A DNA stretch of 8,426 nucleotides from an uncultured Verrucomicrobiae bacterium (GCA_937957985.1 CALGOH010000201.1:1-8426), one strand, 5' to 3'. Positions 1 through 7,036 are shown, counted from the stretch's first letter. Notes: generated by a model not told the origin, from the letters alone. Program-made: numbers and translations.

Positions 1-878
1 TCCTTGTAGAAGTCGCTGATGCGGAGCTTCGGGAGATACTCGTTGGTCAGGCGGGCCCGCCAGCCGTCGTCCGACCGCTCGATGATGACGTCCGGCCGGA
101 TGTGGGGGTTGCCGCTGGGGTCGTACTCGCCGCCCGGGTTCGGGGTCAGGCGGCCGATCGCCTCGGCCGCCTCGGACACCCGCTCGACGCTGGTGCCCAG
201 GGCGCGGGCGATGCGCGGGTAACGCTTGCGCGCGAGGTCGTCGAGGTAGTCGCTGATGATGCGGTATTCGAGGGAACCCTTCTGATCGCGGCGCTCGAGC
301 TGGATGAGCAGCGAGTCGCGCAGATCCAAGGCCCCGATGCCGGCCGGGTCGAAGCTTCGGATCAGTTCGACGGCCTCGTCCACGTCGGCCTTCTCCAGGC
401 CGAGCCGGACGCCGAGCTCGACCGGGGCGAGATCGTAGAAGCCGCGGGAGTCGAGGTTGCCGAGCAGGGCGCGGGCCGCCTCGCGCACCGACGGGTCCAC
501 GAGGGACAACTCGAGTTGCGCGGCGAGATGCTGCTGCAGGGTTTCCGGGGCGACGATCGACTGGTAGAAATGATCCCGACGCTCCTCGTCCTCGGACGAC
601 CAGTTCTGGCTCCGGCGTTCCATGATCTCGAGATCGCGCCAGTCGTCCTCGGTCTGGCCGAGTTCGTCGATCGGATCGCCCTCGTCCGCGGAAGGGCCCA
701 TCTCGTCCAGCGAAAGCGACTCGGTGACGTCCTCGAGAACCGGGTTCGTCTCCAGCGCCTGGCGAACCATCTGCGTCAGCTCCATCGAATTCGCCTGCAA
801 CACCTCGAGGCTGCGCCGCATCTGAGGCGCCAGCGACTGCTGCTGCGAAAGGGACTGATGGAGCGAGGGCTCGGCCAT
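1..878 (-). CDS. rpoN: RNA polymerase sigma-54 factor, N-terminal part (runs off left edge)
   Basis: Reading leftwards from the ATG at 878 gives 292 open codons with no stop before the window edge. The N-terminus (HQSLSQQQSLAPQMRRSLEV, then LQANSMELTQMV and LETNPVLE) is the glutamine-rich region I of sigma-54. This region contacts activators and the -12 promoter element. An acidic linker follows (about residues 45-95, rich in D and E), then the core-RNA-polymerase-binding domain (about 100-290, with SLVDPSVREAARALLGNLDSRGFYDL and IRSFDPAGIGALDLRDSLL). The helix-turn-helix and the RpoN box lie beyond the window. Sigma-54 directs core polymerase to -24/-12 promoters and needs ATP-driven enhancer-binding proteins. 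No Shine-Dalgarno is visible before the ATG. The start is chosen because region I begins right after it. The gene is transcribed divergently from the pyrophosphorylase gene. Confidence 0.95.
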   Translation of the reverse strand, partial: MAEPSLHQSLSQQQSLAPQMRRSLEVLQANSMELTQMVRQALETNPVLEDVTESLSLDEMGPSADEGDPIDELGQTEDDWRDLEIMERRSQNWSSEDEERRDHFYQSIVAPETLQQHLAAQLELSLVDPSVREAARALLGNLDSRGFYDLAPVELGVRLGLEKADVDEAVELIRSFDPAGIGALDLRDSLLIQLERRDQKGSLEYRIISDYLDDLARKRYPRIARALGTSVERVSEAAEAIGRLTPNPGGEYDPSGNPHIRPDVIIERSDDGWRARLTNEYLPKLRISDFYK

Positions 879-930
879 GGAAGTCCGGCGAAAAGCCGCG
901 GTTCGCTCCAAGCATGTACCCGAACCAAAC

Positions 931-958
931 GGTTGTCATAGCAGAAAATATGCCAACC
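931..958. promoter_or_regulatory. Near-perfect 10-bp dyad in the divergent intergenic region
   Basis: GGTTGTCATA at 931-940 is mirrored by TATGCCAACC at 949-958. Nine of ten positions pair across an 8-nt A-rich spacer. The dyad overlaps the whole candidate -24/-12 element of rpoN and lies about 100 bp before the pyrophosphorylase start. Its size and arm symmetry fit an operator for a dimeric regulator, which could block rpoN transcription or act on both divergent genes. An RNA hairpin is the alternative. The regulator is not identifiable from the window. Confidence 0.4.
940..956 (-). promoter_or_regulatory. Candidate sigma-54 (-24/-12) promoter for rpoN
   Basis: On the minus strand this reads TTGGCATATTTTCTGCT. 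It has TGGCA at the -24 position and TGCT at the -12 position. The invariant GG (954-953) and GC (942-941) are separated by exactly 10 bases, as in the TGGCAC-N5-TTGCW consensus. Mismatches fall at the base after TGGCA and at the first T of TTGC. Transcription would begin near 929, giving a leader of about 50 nt before the rpoN ATG at 878. If real, rpoN would be autoregulated through its own sigma factor. No enhancer-binding-protein gene is in view. Confidence 0.4.
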
Positions 959-1058
959 AGGGAATAAAGTGGTTGACGCTCGATGGGGACGCTGAGCTTT
1001 TCGCGTGACCTTTGGCCCGTCACCATTAGGCGTCGTGCCTGAACCTTCCCCTGTGAGC

Positions 1059-2426
1059 ATGAACCCAGCCGATTTTTCCGCATTTGAAGCCAAAATGACC
1101 GCCGCCGGGGTGTCGCGACCGGCGATCGAGACCTTCCGTCGCAACTACGAGTCGCTTCGCCGTGACGAGACGGGGCTCATCCCCGAGGCGGGGATCGAAC
1201 CCGCCACGGATCTGCCAAGCCATCCCGAGCCCGCGGCGGATTTCGATCCCGAGCTGCTGGCATGCACGGTCCTGATCAAGCTCAACGGCGGCCTTGGCAC
1301 CAGCATGGGGCTGGAGAAGGTGAAGAGCCTGCTCGAGGTTCGGCCGGGCGTGACTTTTCTCGACCTGATCGTGCGGCAGGTGTCGGCCCTGCGTGAGAAA
1401 ACCGGGGCGCCCGTGCGGCTGCTGCTGATGAACAGCTTCAGCTCGAGCGCCGACACCCTGGGGCATCTCGCGGAGCATGCTCCCGAGGGACTTCGCACGG
1501 CCGCCGAGGTCGAATTGATGCAGAACCAGGTGCCGAAGATCGACGCACGGACGATGGCGCCGGTCGAGTGGCCGGCAAATCCGGAGCTGGAATGGTGTCC
1601 GCCCGGTCACGGTGACCTCTATCCGGCGCTGGTCGGCAGCGGTTGGCTCGACCGCCTGCTCGGCGACGGCGTGCGTTATGCGTTCGTTTCCAACTCGGAC
1701 AACCTCGGTGCGGTGCTGTCGCCGGAACTGCTGTCTTGGTTCGCCTCGTCCGGCAGCCCCTTCATGATGGAGGTGACCCGCCGGACGCCGGCCGACCGCA
1801 AGGGCGGTCACCTGGCGCGGCGGAGGTCCGACGGGCAGCTTCTGCTCCGCGAGGTGGCGCAATGTCCCGACGGGGATCTCGACGCTTTCCAGGACATCGA
1901 ACGGCACCGCTATTTCAACACCAACTCGATCTGGATCCGGCTCGACCGGCTGAAGGAATGCCTCGACGCCAACGGCGGCGTGCTGCCGCTGCCGATGATC
2001 CGCAACCGCAAGACCGTCGATCCGCGCGACAAGCAGTCGACAGCCGTCTATCAGCTCGAGACCGCGATGGGCGCGGCGATCGAATGCTTCGAGGGAGCGA
2101 GCGCGATCGAGGTGCCGCGTTCGCGCTTCGCACCGGTCAAGACCAGCGCGGATCTCTTCGCGCTGCGGTCCGACGCCTACCGCATCGACGATGACGGAAG
2201 GGTGGCCCTGATTCCGGAGCGGAACGGCGTGCCGCCGGACATCCGGCTCGACGACCGCTACAAGTTCGTGGACGCCCTCAAGTCGCTCGGGAATCCCTCT
2301 CTGGCGAAGTGCGACTCGCTCACGGTGAGGGGCGAGGTGACCTTCGAGGATGGCGCCGAAGTGGTGGGAAAGGTCGAGCTGGACGGCACCGGGCAGCCGG
2401 TCGTCTTCAGCGGAAACGAGGGATAG
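1059..2426 (+). CDS. UTP--glucose-1-phosphate uridylyltransferase, eukaryote-type (UDPGP family)
   Basis: The product should make UDP-glucose and pyrophosphate from UTP and glucose-1-phosphate in the cytoplasm, supplying glycan and polysaccharide synthesis. With the ATG at 1059 it is 455 aa. Family motifs appear in order: the nucleotide-binding loop LNGGLGTSMG (75-84), LMNSFSSSADT, QNQVPKID, CPPGHGDLY (180-188), FVSNSDNLGA (209-218), FNTNSIWI, LETAMGAAIE (333-342), and RSRFAPVKT (354-362) with the expected catalytic lysine at 361. The C-terminus (SLTVRGEVTFEDGAEVVGKV) fits the left-handed beta-helix of the family. This is the UGP2-like fold, not bacterial GalU. Related UDP-N-acetylhexosamine pyrophosphorylases are a less likely alternative because the glucose-type motifs match well. 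In-frame GTG starts at 1005 and 1053 are possible, but the extra residues look non-conserved. No clear Shine-Dalgarno is seen. Confidence 0.93.
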   Translation: MNPADFSAFEAKMTAAGVSRPAIETFRRNYESLRRDETGLIPEAGIEPATDLPSHPEPAADFDPELLACTVLIKLNGGLGTSMGLEKVKSLLEVRPGVTFLDLIVRQVSALREKTGAPVRLLLMNSFSSSADTLGHLAEHAPEGLRTAAEVELMQNQVPKIDARTMAPVEWPANPELEWCPPGHGDLYPALVGSGWLDRLLGDGVRYAFVSNSDNLGAVLSPELLSWFASSGSPFMMEVTRRTPADRKGGHLARRRSDGQLLLREVAQCPDGDLDAFQDIERHRYFNTNSIWIRLDRLKECLDANGGVLPLPMIRNRKTVDPRDKQSTAVYQLETAMGAAIECFEGASAIEVPRSRFAPVKTSADLFALRSDAYRIDDDGRVALIPERNGVPPDIRLDDRYKFVDALKSLGNPSLAKCDSLTVRGEVTFEDGAEVVGKVELDGTGQPVVFSGNEG

Positions 2427-2447
2427 CGCTGGCGCTCAGCGGGTTTT
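2427..2447 (+). terminator. Probable intrinsic terminator of the pyrophosphorylase gene
   Basis: Directly after the stop codon, CGCTG (2427-2431) and CAGCG (2437-2441) form a 5-bp GC-rich stem around a 5-nt loop. It is followed by GG and a run of four T. The stem is short and the T-run is modest, so termination may be partial. Confidence 0.45.
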
Positions 2448-2528
2448 GCAAGCAGCCGGGAATCGTGACGAAATTTCCCCGTTTTGTGAACTTGTCATCG
2501 GCGGTTCGGCTGCTACCCCGTCCGCGCG

Positions 2529-3146
2529 ATGGCGAAGGTCGGTGCTCTTGAGATAGACATGAACGGGGTCGAGGCGGTGGTCTTCGACTGTGACGGAACC
2601 CTGGTCAACTCGATGCCGGCGCACTTCGAGGCGTGGTGCGAGGCGCTCGCCTACTACGGCGCGGAGAATGTCTTCCAGGAGGATGTCTTCTACGCGATGG
2701 GCGGACGTCCCACGACCGACATCGTGGTTGATCTCAACGCCGAGTATGGCCTCAAGCTCGATCCGGCGGCCGTGGCGATGAAGAAGCGGGAGTCGTTCCT
2801 GAACCAGTTGCATGCGATCGACGAGATCCACGAGGTCGTCGAGTTCGCCCGCAGCCAGCGGGGCAGGCTGCCGATGGCGGTGGCGACCGGCGGCACCCGC
2901 CTGGTGATCGAGAAAACGCTGCAGGCGCTGCAACTCTCCGATCTCTTCGACGAGGTGGTCACCGCCGACGACGTGGCGGCCGGCAAGCCGGCACCGGACA
3001 TCTACCTCAGGGCCGCCGAGTTGCTCGGGGTCGATCCCGCCAGGTGCCTCGCCTTCGAGGACGCCCCGGCCGGGATCATGGCCGCGCAGCGGGCCGGCAT
3101 GAAGGTCGTGGCGGTTCCCGCCCCGATGGATCTCGTCGCGAGTTGA
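2529..3146 (+). CDS. HAD-superfamily phosphatase, beta-phosphoglucomutase-like
   Basis: This is a 205-aa HAD hydrolase of subfamily IA with all four motifs: FDCDGT with nucleophile D20 and acid/base D22, ATGGT with T120, GKPAPD with K153, and the metal-binding FEDAPAG with E177 and D178. A helical cap lies between residues about 30 and 100. The closest family I recognise is the YqaB/YcjU group of sugar-phosphate phosphatases and beta-phosphoglucomutases. The substrate cannot be read from the sequence, but the neighbouring UDP-glucose enzyme makes a hexose phosphate plausible. The GKPAPD and FEDAPAGI motifs are typical of that group. The ATG at 2559 (residue 11) is a strong alternative start, because it puts the hydrophobic strand before FDCDGT close to the N-terminus as in relatives and has a weak GAG upstream. 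The gene is separated from the upstream gene by a likely terminator. Confidence 0.9.
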   Translation: MAKVGALEIDMNGVEAVVFDCDGTLVNSMPAHFEAWCEALAYYGAENVFQEDVFYAMGGRPTTDIVVDLNAEYGLKLDPAAVAMKKRESFLNQLHAIDEIHEVVEFARSQRGRLPMAVATGGTRLVIEKTLQALQLSDLFDEVVTADDVAAGKPAPDIYLRAAELLGVDPARCLAFEDAPAGIMAAQRAGMKVVAVPAPMDLVAS

Positions 3147-3150
3147 TGTG

Positions 3151-3208
3151 GCCCGGAAATTCGGCGGACGAACCGATTCGGGCTTGATTCCCGGGAGCGG
3201 GCTCTTTT
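3151..3208 (+). terminator. Two consecutive hairpins between the HAD gene and guaB
   Basis: GCCCG (3151-3155) pairs with CGGGC (3179-3183), with an inner TCGG (3161-3164)/CCGA (3173-3176) stem, making an imperfect hairpin. A second, short stem CCCG (3190-3193)/CGGG (3198-3201) is followed by CTCTTTT (3202-3208), which ends ten bases before the guaB ATG. This could be a weak terminator for the HAD gene or a structured leader for guaBA. I saw no convincing match to a known purine riboswitch. Confidence 0.28.
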
Positions 3209-3217
3209 GACTCCGCC

Positions 3218-4672
3218 ATGGCGGACATCACCCTCGGACTCTCTTTCGACGACGTCCTTCTGGTCCCCCGGTTGAGCGGCGTGCTCCCGGATTCCACGGA
3301 CCTCACCACCTCGCTCACCGACGACATCCCGTTGCGGATTCCCGTGGTCTCGGCGGCCATGGACACGGTCTCCGAGGCGGAGCTGGCCATCGCCCTCGCG
3401 CGCGAGGGCGGCATGGGCGTGATCCACCGCGCCTGTCCGATCGACGAGCAGGCGGTGATGGTTTCCCGGGTCAAGCGATCGGAGAACGCCGTGATCCTCA
3501 AACCGCTGACCGTGCGCAAGGAGCAGACCGTGAGCGAAGTGGTCGCGATCATGGAGGAACACGGCTTCTCGGGCTTCCCGGTGGTCGATGGCGAAGGCCG
3601 GCTCGAGGGAATGATCACGGGCCGCGACATCCGCTACCTCGACTGCAACGAGTCCACCGTCGCCGACGTCATGACCCCCCGTGAAAGGCTGGTCACTTCC
3701 ACGCCCGACACCGAACTCGATGAGGCGCGCCGCATTCTCTATCAGAACCGCATCGAGAAGCTGCCGCTGGTCGACGGCGAGGGCCGCCTCGTCGGACTCA
3801 TCACCGGGGCGGACATCGAGAAGCGCGCGGCCTACACGAACGCGGCGAAGGATCCGAACGGCCGCCTCCGTTGCGCCGCGGCGGTGGGGGTCGGCCCCGA
3901 CTGCATCGAGCGTGGGCAGGCGATGATCGAGGCCGGCGCCGACGCGCTGTTCATCGATGCGGCGACCGGGCACACGACCCGGGTGATGGAGGTCATCGAA
4001 AAGCTCCGCGCGCTTTCCGACCGTCCGGTGGTCGCCGGCAACGTGGTGACCGAGCAGGGCGCGAAGGACCTGATCGATGCCGGTGCGAGCGCCCTGAAGG
4101 TGGGCGTCGGCCCGGGATCGATCTGCACCACGCGGGTGATCGCGGGGGTGGGCATGCCGCAGTTCTCCGCGATCCAGAATGTCGCTCCCTACGCCCGCTC
4201 GAAGGGGGTGAGGGTGATCGCCGACGGGGGCATCCGCTACTCGGGCGATGTCGTCAAGGCGCTCGCCGCCGGGGCCGACCTGGTGATGCTCGGTTCGCTG
4301 CTGGCCGGCACCCGCGAAAGTCCCGGGCAGACCGTCTATTCGCAGGGTCGCCGGTTCAAGACCTACCGTGGCATGGGCTCGATCGGCGCGATGAAGAAGG
4401 GTGCCGGAGACCGCTACAGCCAGAATTCCTCCGGCAAGCTCGTCGCCGAGGGCGTCGAGGGACGGGTGCCCTACAAGGGTCCGCTGGAGGATGTGATCTT
4501 CCAGCTCATGGGCGGGTTGCGCTCGGGCATGGGCTACGTCGGCGCCTCCACTCTGGCCGAGCTGCGCGAGCGCGCCGGCTTCACCCGGATCACCCCCGGC
4601 GGGCTGCGCGAGAGCCACGTCCATGACATCGTGATCACCGAGGAGCCCACCAACTACCAGCCTTTCAGTTAG
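3218..4672 (+). CDS. guaB: Inosine-5'-monophosphate dehydrogenase
   Basis: The enzyme oxidises IMP to XMP with NAD+, the first committed step of guanine nucleotide synthesis. The product is 484 aa, the usual length for bacterial IMPDH. It shows the N-terminal LSFDDVLLVP, IPVVSAAMDTV, two CBS domains (about 93-145 and 152-205), and the active-site loop VGPGSICTTRVI with catalytic Cys303. The IMP phosphate site (IADGGIRYSGDVVKALAAGA, then VMLGSLLAGT) and the mobile flap with Arg399-Tyr400 are also present. The TIM-barrel segment normally reading D-[ST]-[AS]-HGH here reads DAATGHT, with Thr250 in place of the first histidine. The CBS pair usually binds adenine or guanine nucleotides to regulate activity. 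guaA follows after 7 nt, so co-transcription is expected. No Shine-Dalgarno is evident before the ATG. Confidence 0.98.
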   Translation: MADITLGLSFDDVLLVPRLSGVLPDSTDLTTSLTDDIPLRIPVVSAAMDTVSEAELAIALAREGGMGVIHRACPIDEQAVMVSRVKRSENAVILKPLTVRKEQTVSEVVAIMEEHGFSGFPVVDGEGRLEGMITGRDIRYLDCNESTVADVMTPRERLVTSTPDTELDEARRILYQNRIEKLPLVDGEGRLVGLITGADIEKRAAYTNAAKDPNGRLRCAAAVGVGPDCIERGQAMIEAGADALFIDAATGHTTRVMEVIEKLRALSDRPVVAGNVVTEQGAKDLIDAGASALKVGVGPGSICTTRVIAGVGMPQFSAIQNVAPYARSKGVRVIADGGIRYSGDVVKALAAGADLVMLGSLLAGTRESPGQTVYSQGRRFKTYRGMGSIGAMKKGAGDRYSQNSSGKLVAEGVEGRVPYKGPLEDVIFQLMGGLRSGMGYVGASTLAELRERAGFTRITPGGLRESHVHDIVITEEPTNYQPFS

Positions 4673-4679
4673 AACGTTC

Positions 4680-6206
4680 ATGCAGCACGAAGACAATCAC
4701 GTCGCCGTCCTCGACTTCGGCTCCCAGTACACGCAGCTCATCGTGCGCCGGGTCCGCGAGCTCGGCTACTTCGCCCGGCTCTACGCGATCGAGGATTTCC
4801 CCGGCATCGGCAATCCCGGCGCGATCATCCTCTCCGGCGGTCCGAAGAGCACCTCCGACGCCGACGCGCCGGATCTCGACTTCGCGGCGCTCCAGCGTTT
4901 CGGCGTGCCGGTCCTCGGCGTGTGCTACGGGATGCAGCTTCTCAACATCAAGTTCGGAGGCAGCGTGCATCCCAGCGACAAGCGCGAGTACGGTCCGGCG
5001 AAGCTGCGTCCGGTCTCGTCCGAAGGGCTCTTCGAGGGACTGACCCACGACTCGCAGGTGTGGATGAGCCACTCCGACACCGTGCGGGACCTCGGCGAGG
5101 TCTGCGAGGTGATCGCCACCAACCAGCACGGCACGCCGGTGGCGCTGCGCTGGGGCGAGCGTTTCTTCGGCATCCAGTTCCACCCCGAGGTCACCCACAG
5201 CCACGAGGGGACGCGCATCCTTCACAACTTCCTGCTCCACGCCGGGAAGCTCGAGCCTTTCCGCATCGACGACCTCAAGCGGGAGATCATCGACGGCATC
5301 CGCGAAACGGTGGGGAACCGGCAGGTGGTCTGCGGCGTCTCGGGCGGCGTCGACAGCACCGTGCTCGCCGTGCTTCTGCACGAGGCCGGGGTGAAGATGC
5401 GGGCGATCTTCGTGGACCACGGCCTGATGCGGAAGGACGAGGGCGAGGAGGTGCGCAACAACTTCCACCGCATGGGCGTGCCGATCGAGACGGTCGAGGC
5501 GTCCGAACGTTTCCTCGGCGATCTCGCCGGGATCTCCGAGCCGGAGAAGAAGCGGGACATCATCGGGAACCTCTTCATCGATGTCTTCTGGGACGCGGTG
5601 GGCGACGCCGAAATGCTGGCCCAGGGGACGCTCTATCCCGACGTGATCGAGAGCGCGTCCAACGCCAAGTCGAAGGCCTCGAAGATCAAGACCCACCACA
5701 ACCGCGTCGATCGCGTGCTCCAGCTCCAGGCCGAGGGCAAGGTGCTCGAGCCGCTTGCCGAGCTGTTCAAGGACGAGGTCCGGGCGCTGGGCGCCTCGCT
5801 CGGGATTCCGCACGACATCCTTCACCGCCATCCCTTCCCCGGGCCGGGGCTCGCGGTGCGCTGCCCGGGCGACATCACCGGGGAGAAGCTCGGGATCATC
5901 CGCGAGTGCGACGCGATCTTCATCGACCATCTCAAGGACTTCGGCTGGTACGACAAGGTCTGGCAGGCCTATGCCGCGCTGGTCCCGGTCCGCACCGTCG
6001 GCGTGAAGGGCGACGAGCGCAGCTACGAGTGGGCGATCTCCCTGCGGGCGGTCGTCAGCGAGGACGCGATGACCGCCGACTGGGTCGAACTGCCGTATCA
6101 ACTCCTGCGCCAGACCAGCAACGACATCCTCAACGGGGTGGCGGGAATCAACCGCGTGCTCTACGACGTCTCGACCAAGCCGCCGGCGAGCATCGAGTGG
6201 GAGTAG
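4680..6206 (+). CDS. guaA: GMP synthase (glutamine-hydrolysing)
   Basis: The enzyme aminates XMP to GMP with ATP and ammonia taken from glutamine, acting right after GuaB. The product is 508 aa. The class I glutamine amidotransferase domain (about 8-190) contains LDFGSQYTQLI, ILSGGPKS, the nucleophile Cys82 in GVCYGMQ, and the triad residues His168 and Glu170 in FHPEV. The ATP-pyrophosphatase domain starts near residue 200 with the P-loop SGGVDS (221-226), followed by LAQGTLYPDVIES and HRHPFPGPGLAVR (382-394). The C-terminal dimerisation and XMP-binding domain ends NRVLYDVSTKPPASIEWE, the family's typical terminus. The segment after THHN (about 338-355) reads RVDRVLQLQAEGK instead of the common VGGLPE form, a lineage variant. 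No Shine-Dalgarno precedes the ATG, so translation may be coupled to guaB. Confidence 0.98.
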   Translation: MQHEDNHVAVLDFGSQYTQLIVRRVRELGYFARLYAIEDFPGIGNPGAIILSGGPKSTSDADAPDLDFAALQRFGVPVLGVCYGMQLLNIKFGGSVHPSDKREYGPAKLRPVSSEGLFEGLTHDSQVWMSHSDTVRDLGEVCEVIATNQHGTPVALRWGERFFGIQFHPEVTHSHEGTRILHNFLLHAGKLEPFRIDDLKREIIDGIRETVGNRQVVCGVSGGVDSTVLAVLLHEAGVKMRAIFVDHGLMRKDEGEEVRNNFHRMGVPIETVEASERFLGDLAGISEPEKKRDIIGNLFIDVFWDAVGDAEMLAQGTLYPDVIESASNAKSKASKIKTHHNRVDRVLQLQAEGKVLEPLAELFKDEVRALGASLGIPHDILHRHPFPGPGLAVRCPGDITGEKLGIIRECDAIFIDHLKDFGWYDKVWQAYAALVPVRTVGVKGDERSYEWAISLRAVVSEDAMTADWVELPYQLLRQTSNDILNGVAGINRVLYDVSTKPPASIEWE

Positions 6207-6266
6207 CCGGCGGGCCGTCCCCGCGGTGCCCCGGGAACAGCGCGGTGTCCACAACGGTTCCAAGTC

Positions 6267-7034
6267 GTGAAAAGAATCCACATGATTGCCGGACCGAACG
6301 GGGCGGGCAAGACGACGTTTGCCGAGGAATTCCTGCCCAACGAGGCGGCCTGCCGGGAGTTCGTCAACGCCGACCTCATCGCCGCGGGCCTCAGTCCGTT
6401 CTGCCCCGAGAAGGTCGCCTTTGCGGCGGGTCGGCTCATGTTGCGCCGAATCGACGAGCTTGTCGCCGCCGGAGCATGCTTCAGCATCGAAACCACCCTG
6501 TCCACCCGCAGTTGGGCCCGACAGGTTCCCCGGTGGCAGTCTGCGGGCTATCGTCTGACACTTCATTTCCTGTCCCTTCCCGATTCGGATTTCGCGATCC
6601 GAAGGGTGGAGCGGAGGGTTCTGCAAGGAGGTCACAACATTCCGCCGGACGTGATCCGACGACGCTTTGTCCGGGGGCTGGACAACTTCCAGAAGGTTTA
6701 TCGCGGACTTGTGGATGAGTGCTTCATCTACGATGGTTGCCGGCAGCCGCCCCTCCTGCTGGATGCGGGCGATGGTGGCGGCGGAAGGTTGATGGAAGAT
6801 TCCCCACCATACCGAACGGAAGATGCCCGGCCACTGCCGGATTGCCGTCATCTGGAGAACCCGGAGGTGCGGGGCGCTCTCGCCGCGCTCGCCCGGGGCG
6901 CCGCCAATGCCGTGGCTCGTGATCGTGCCGCCGGGCTCCAGCCGGTCGTCGTCGAGTCCGGCGAGATCGAGGGCGATGATCCCGGAATGCGGGTGGGGAA
7001 GGATGGCGCGGAAACGCGGCCTCGCCGGGTTTGA
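6267..7034 (+). CDS. Zeta-toxin-like P-loop kinase with C-terminal extension
   Basis: The GTG start at 6267 gives MKRIHMIAGPNGAGKTTFAE, the standard N-terminus of this family, including the Walker A loop GPNGAGKTT (9-17). Other family features are NADLIAAGLSP (34-44, with the expected catalytic Asp36), ETTLSTRSW (75-83), and the basic helix IRRVERRVLQGGHNIPPDVIRRRF (111-134). These resemble zeta/PezT toxins, which phosphorylate UDP-N-acetyl sugars, but this shorter chromosomal subgroup has no established substrate that I can name. Kinase similarity fades after PPLLLDAGD (161-169). Residues 176-255 form an extra region unlike zeta kinases. The gene follows guaA by 60 nt and could be read from the same transcript. 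It ends 2 nt from a convergent gene. There is no epsilon-type antitoxin gene upstream. The kinase assignment is firm and a toxic role is inference. Confidence 0.85.
   Translation: MKRIHMIAGPNGAGKTTFAEEFLPNEAACREFVNADLIAAGLSPFCPEKVAFAAGRLMLRRIDELVAAGACFSIETTLSTRSWARQVPRWQSAGYRLTLHFLSLPDSDFAIRRVERRVLQGGHNIPPDVIRRRFVRGLDNFQKVYRGLVDECFIYDGCRQPPLLLDAGDGGGGRLMEDSPPYRTEDARPLPDCRHLENPEVRGALAALARGAANAVARDRAAGLQPVVVESGEIEGDDPGMRVGKDGAETRPRRV
6792..7034 (+). other. Fused companion-like domain, possibly also a separate start
   Basis: From Met176 of the kinase ORF the frame continues for 80 residues. The core, VRGALAALARGAANAVARDR followed by AAGLQPVVVESGEI, has an alanine-rich helix followed by a strand and an acidic turn. 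This resembles the small proteins (helix, then P-[VL]-V-V/I-W-x-[DN]-G-x-[IV]) often encoded just downstream of zeta-like kinases. That resemblance is from memory. The ATG at 6792 sits in TGATG, with the TGA in the +1 frame, and GGAAGG lies 3 nt upstream. Such an overlap is typical of translationally coupled gene pairs. The region may be a genuine fusion, a former separate gene, or a product of a frameshift near 6770-6790. Confidence 0.4.
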
Positions 7035-7036
7035 TC

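Noticed and set aside
102..941. 279-residue plus-strand frame
   Set aside because: It is antisense to rpoN, whose minus-strand translation is an unmistakable sigma-54.
973..1002. TTGACG (973-978) as a sigma-70 -35 box for the pyrophosphorylase gene
   Set aside because: The hexamer at the right distance (CTTTTC) is a poor -10, so the promoter could not be supported.
2492..2519. TTGTCA plus TACCCC as a promoter for the HAD gene
   Set aside because: The spacing is plausible at 16 bp, but the -10 match is weak and such pairs arise easily by chance.
3002..4696. 564-residue minus-strand frame opposite guaB
   Set aside because: It is a shadow of guaB with no recognisable domain and biased composition.
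6207..6266. GC-rich spacer after guaA as a terminator
   Set aside because: No stable stem followed by a T-run could be drawn, so read-through into the kinase gene remains possible.
4922..6718. 598-residue plus-strand frame overlapping guaA
   Set aside because: It is an out-of-frame reading of guaA and the kinase gene, dominated by R, G and A with no domain.
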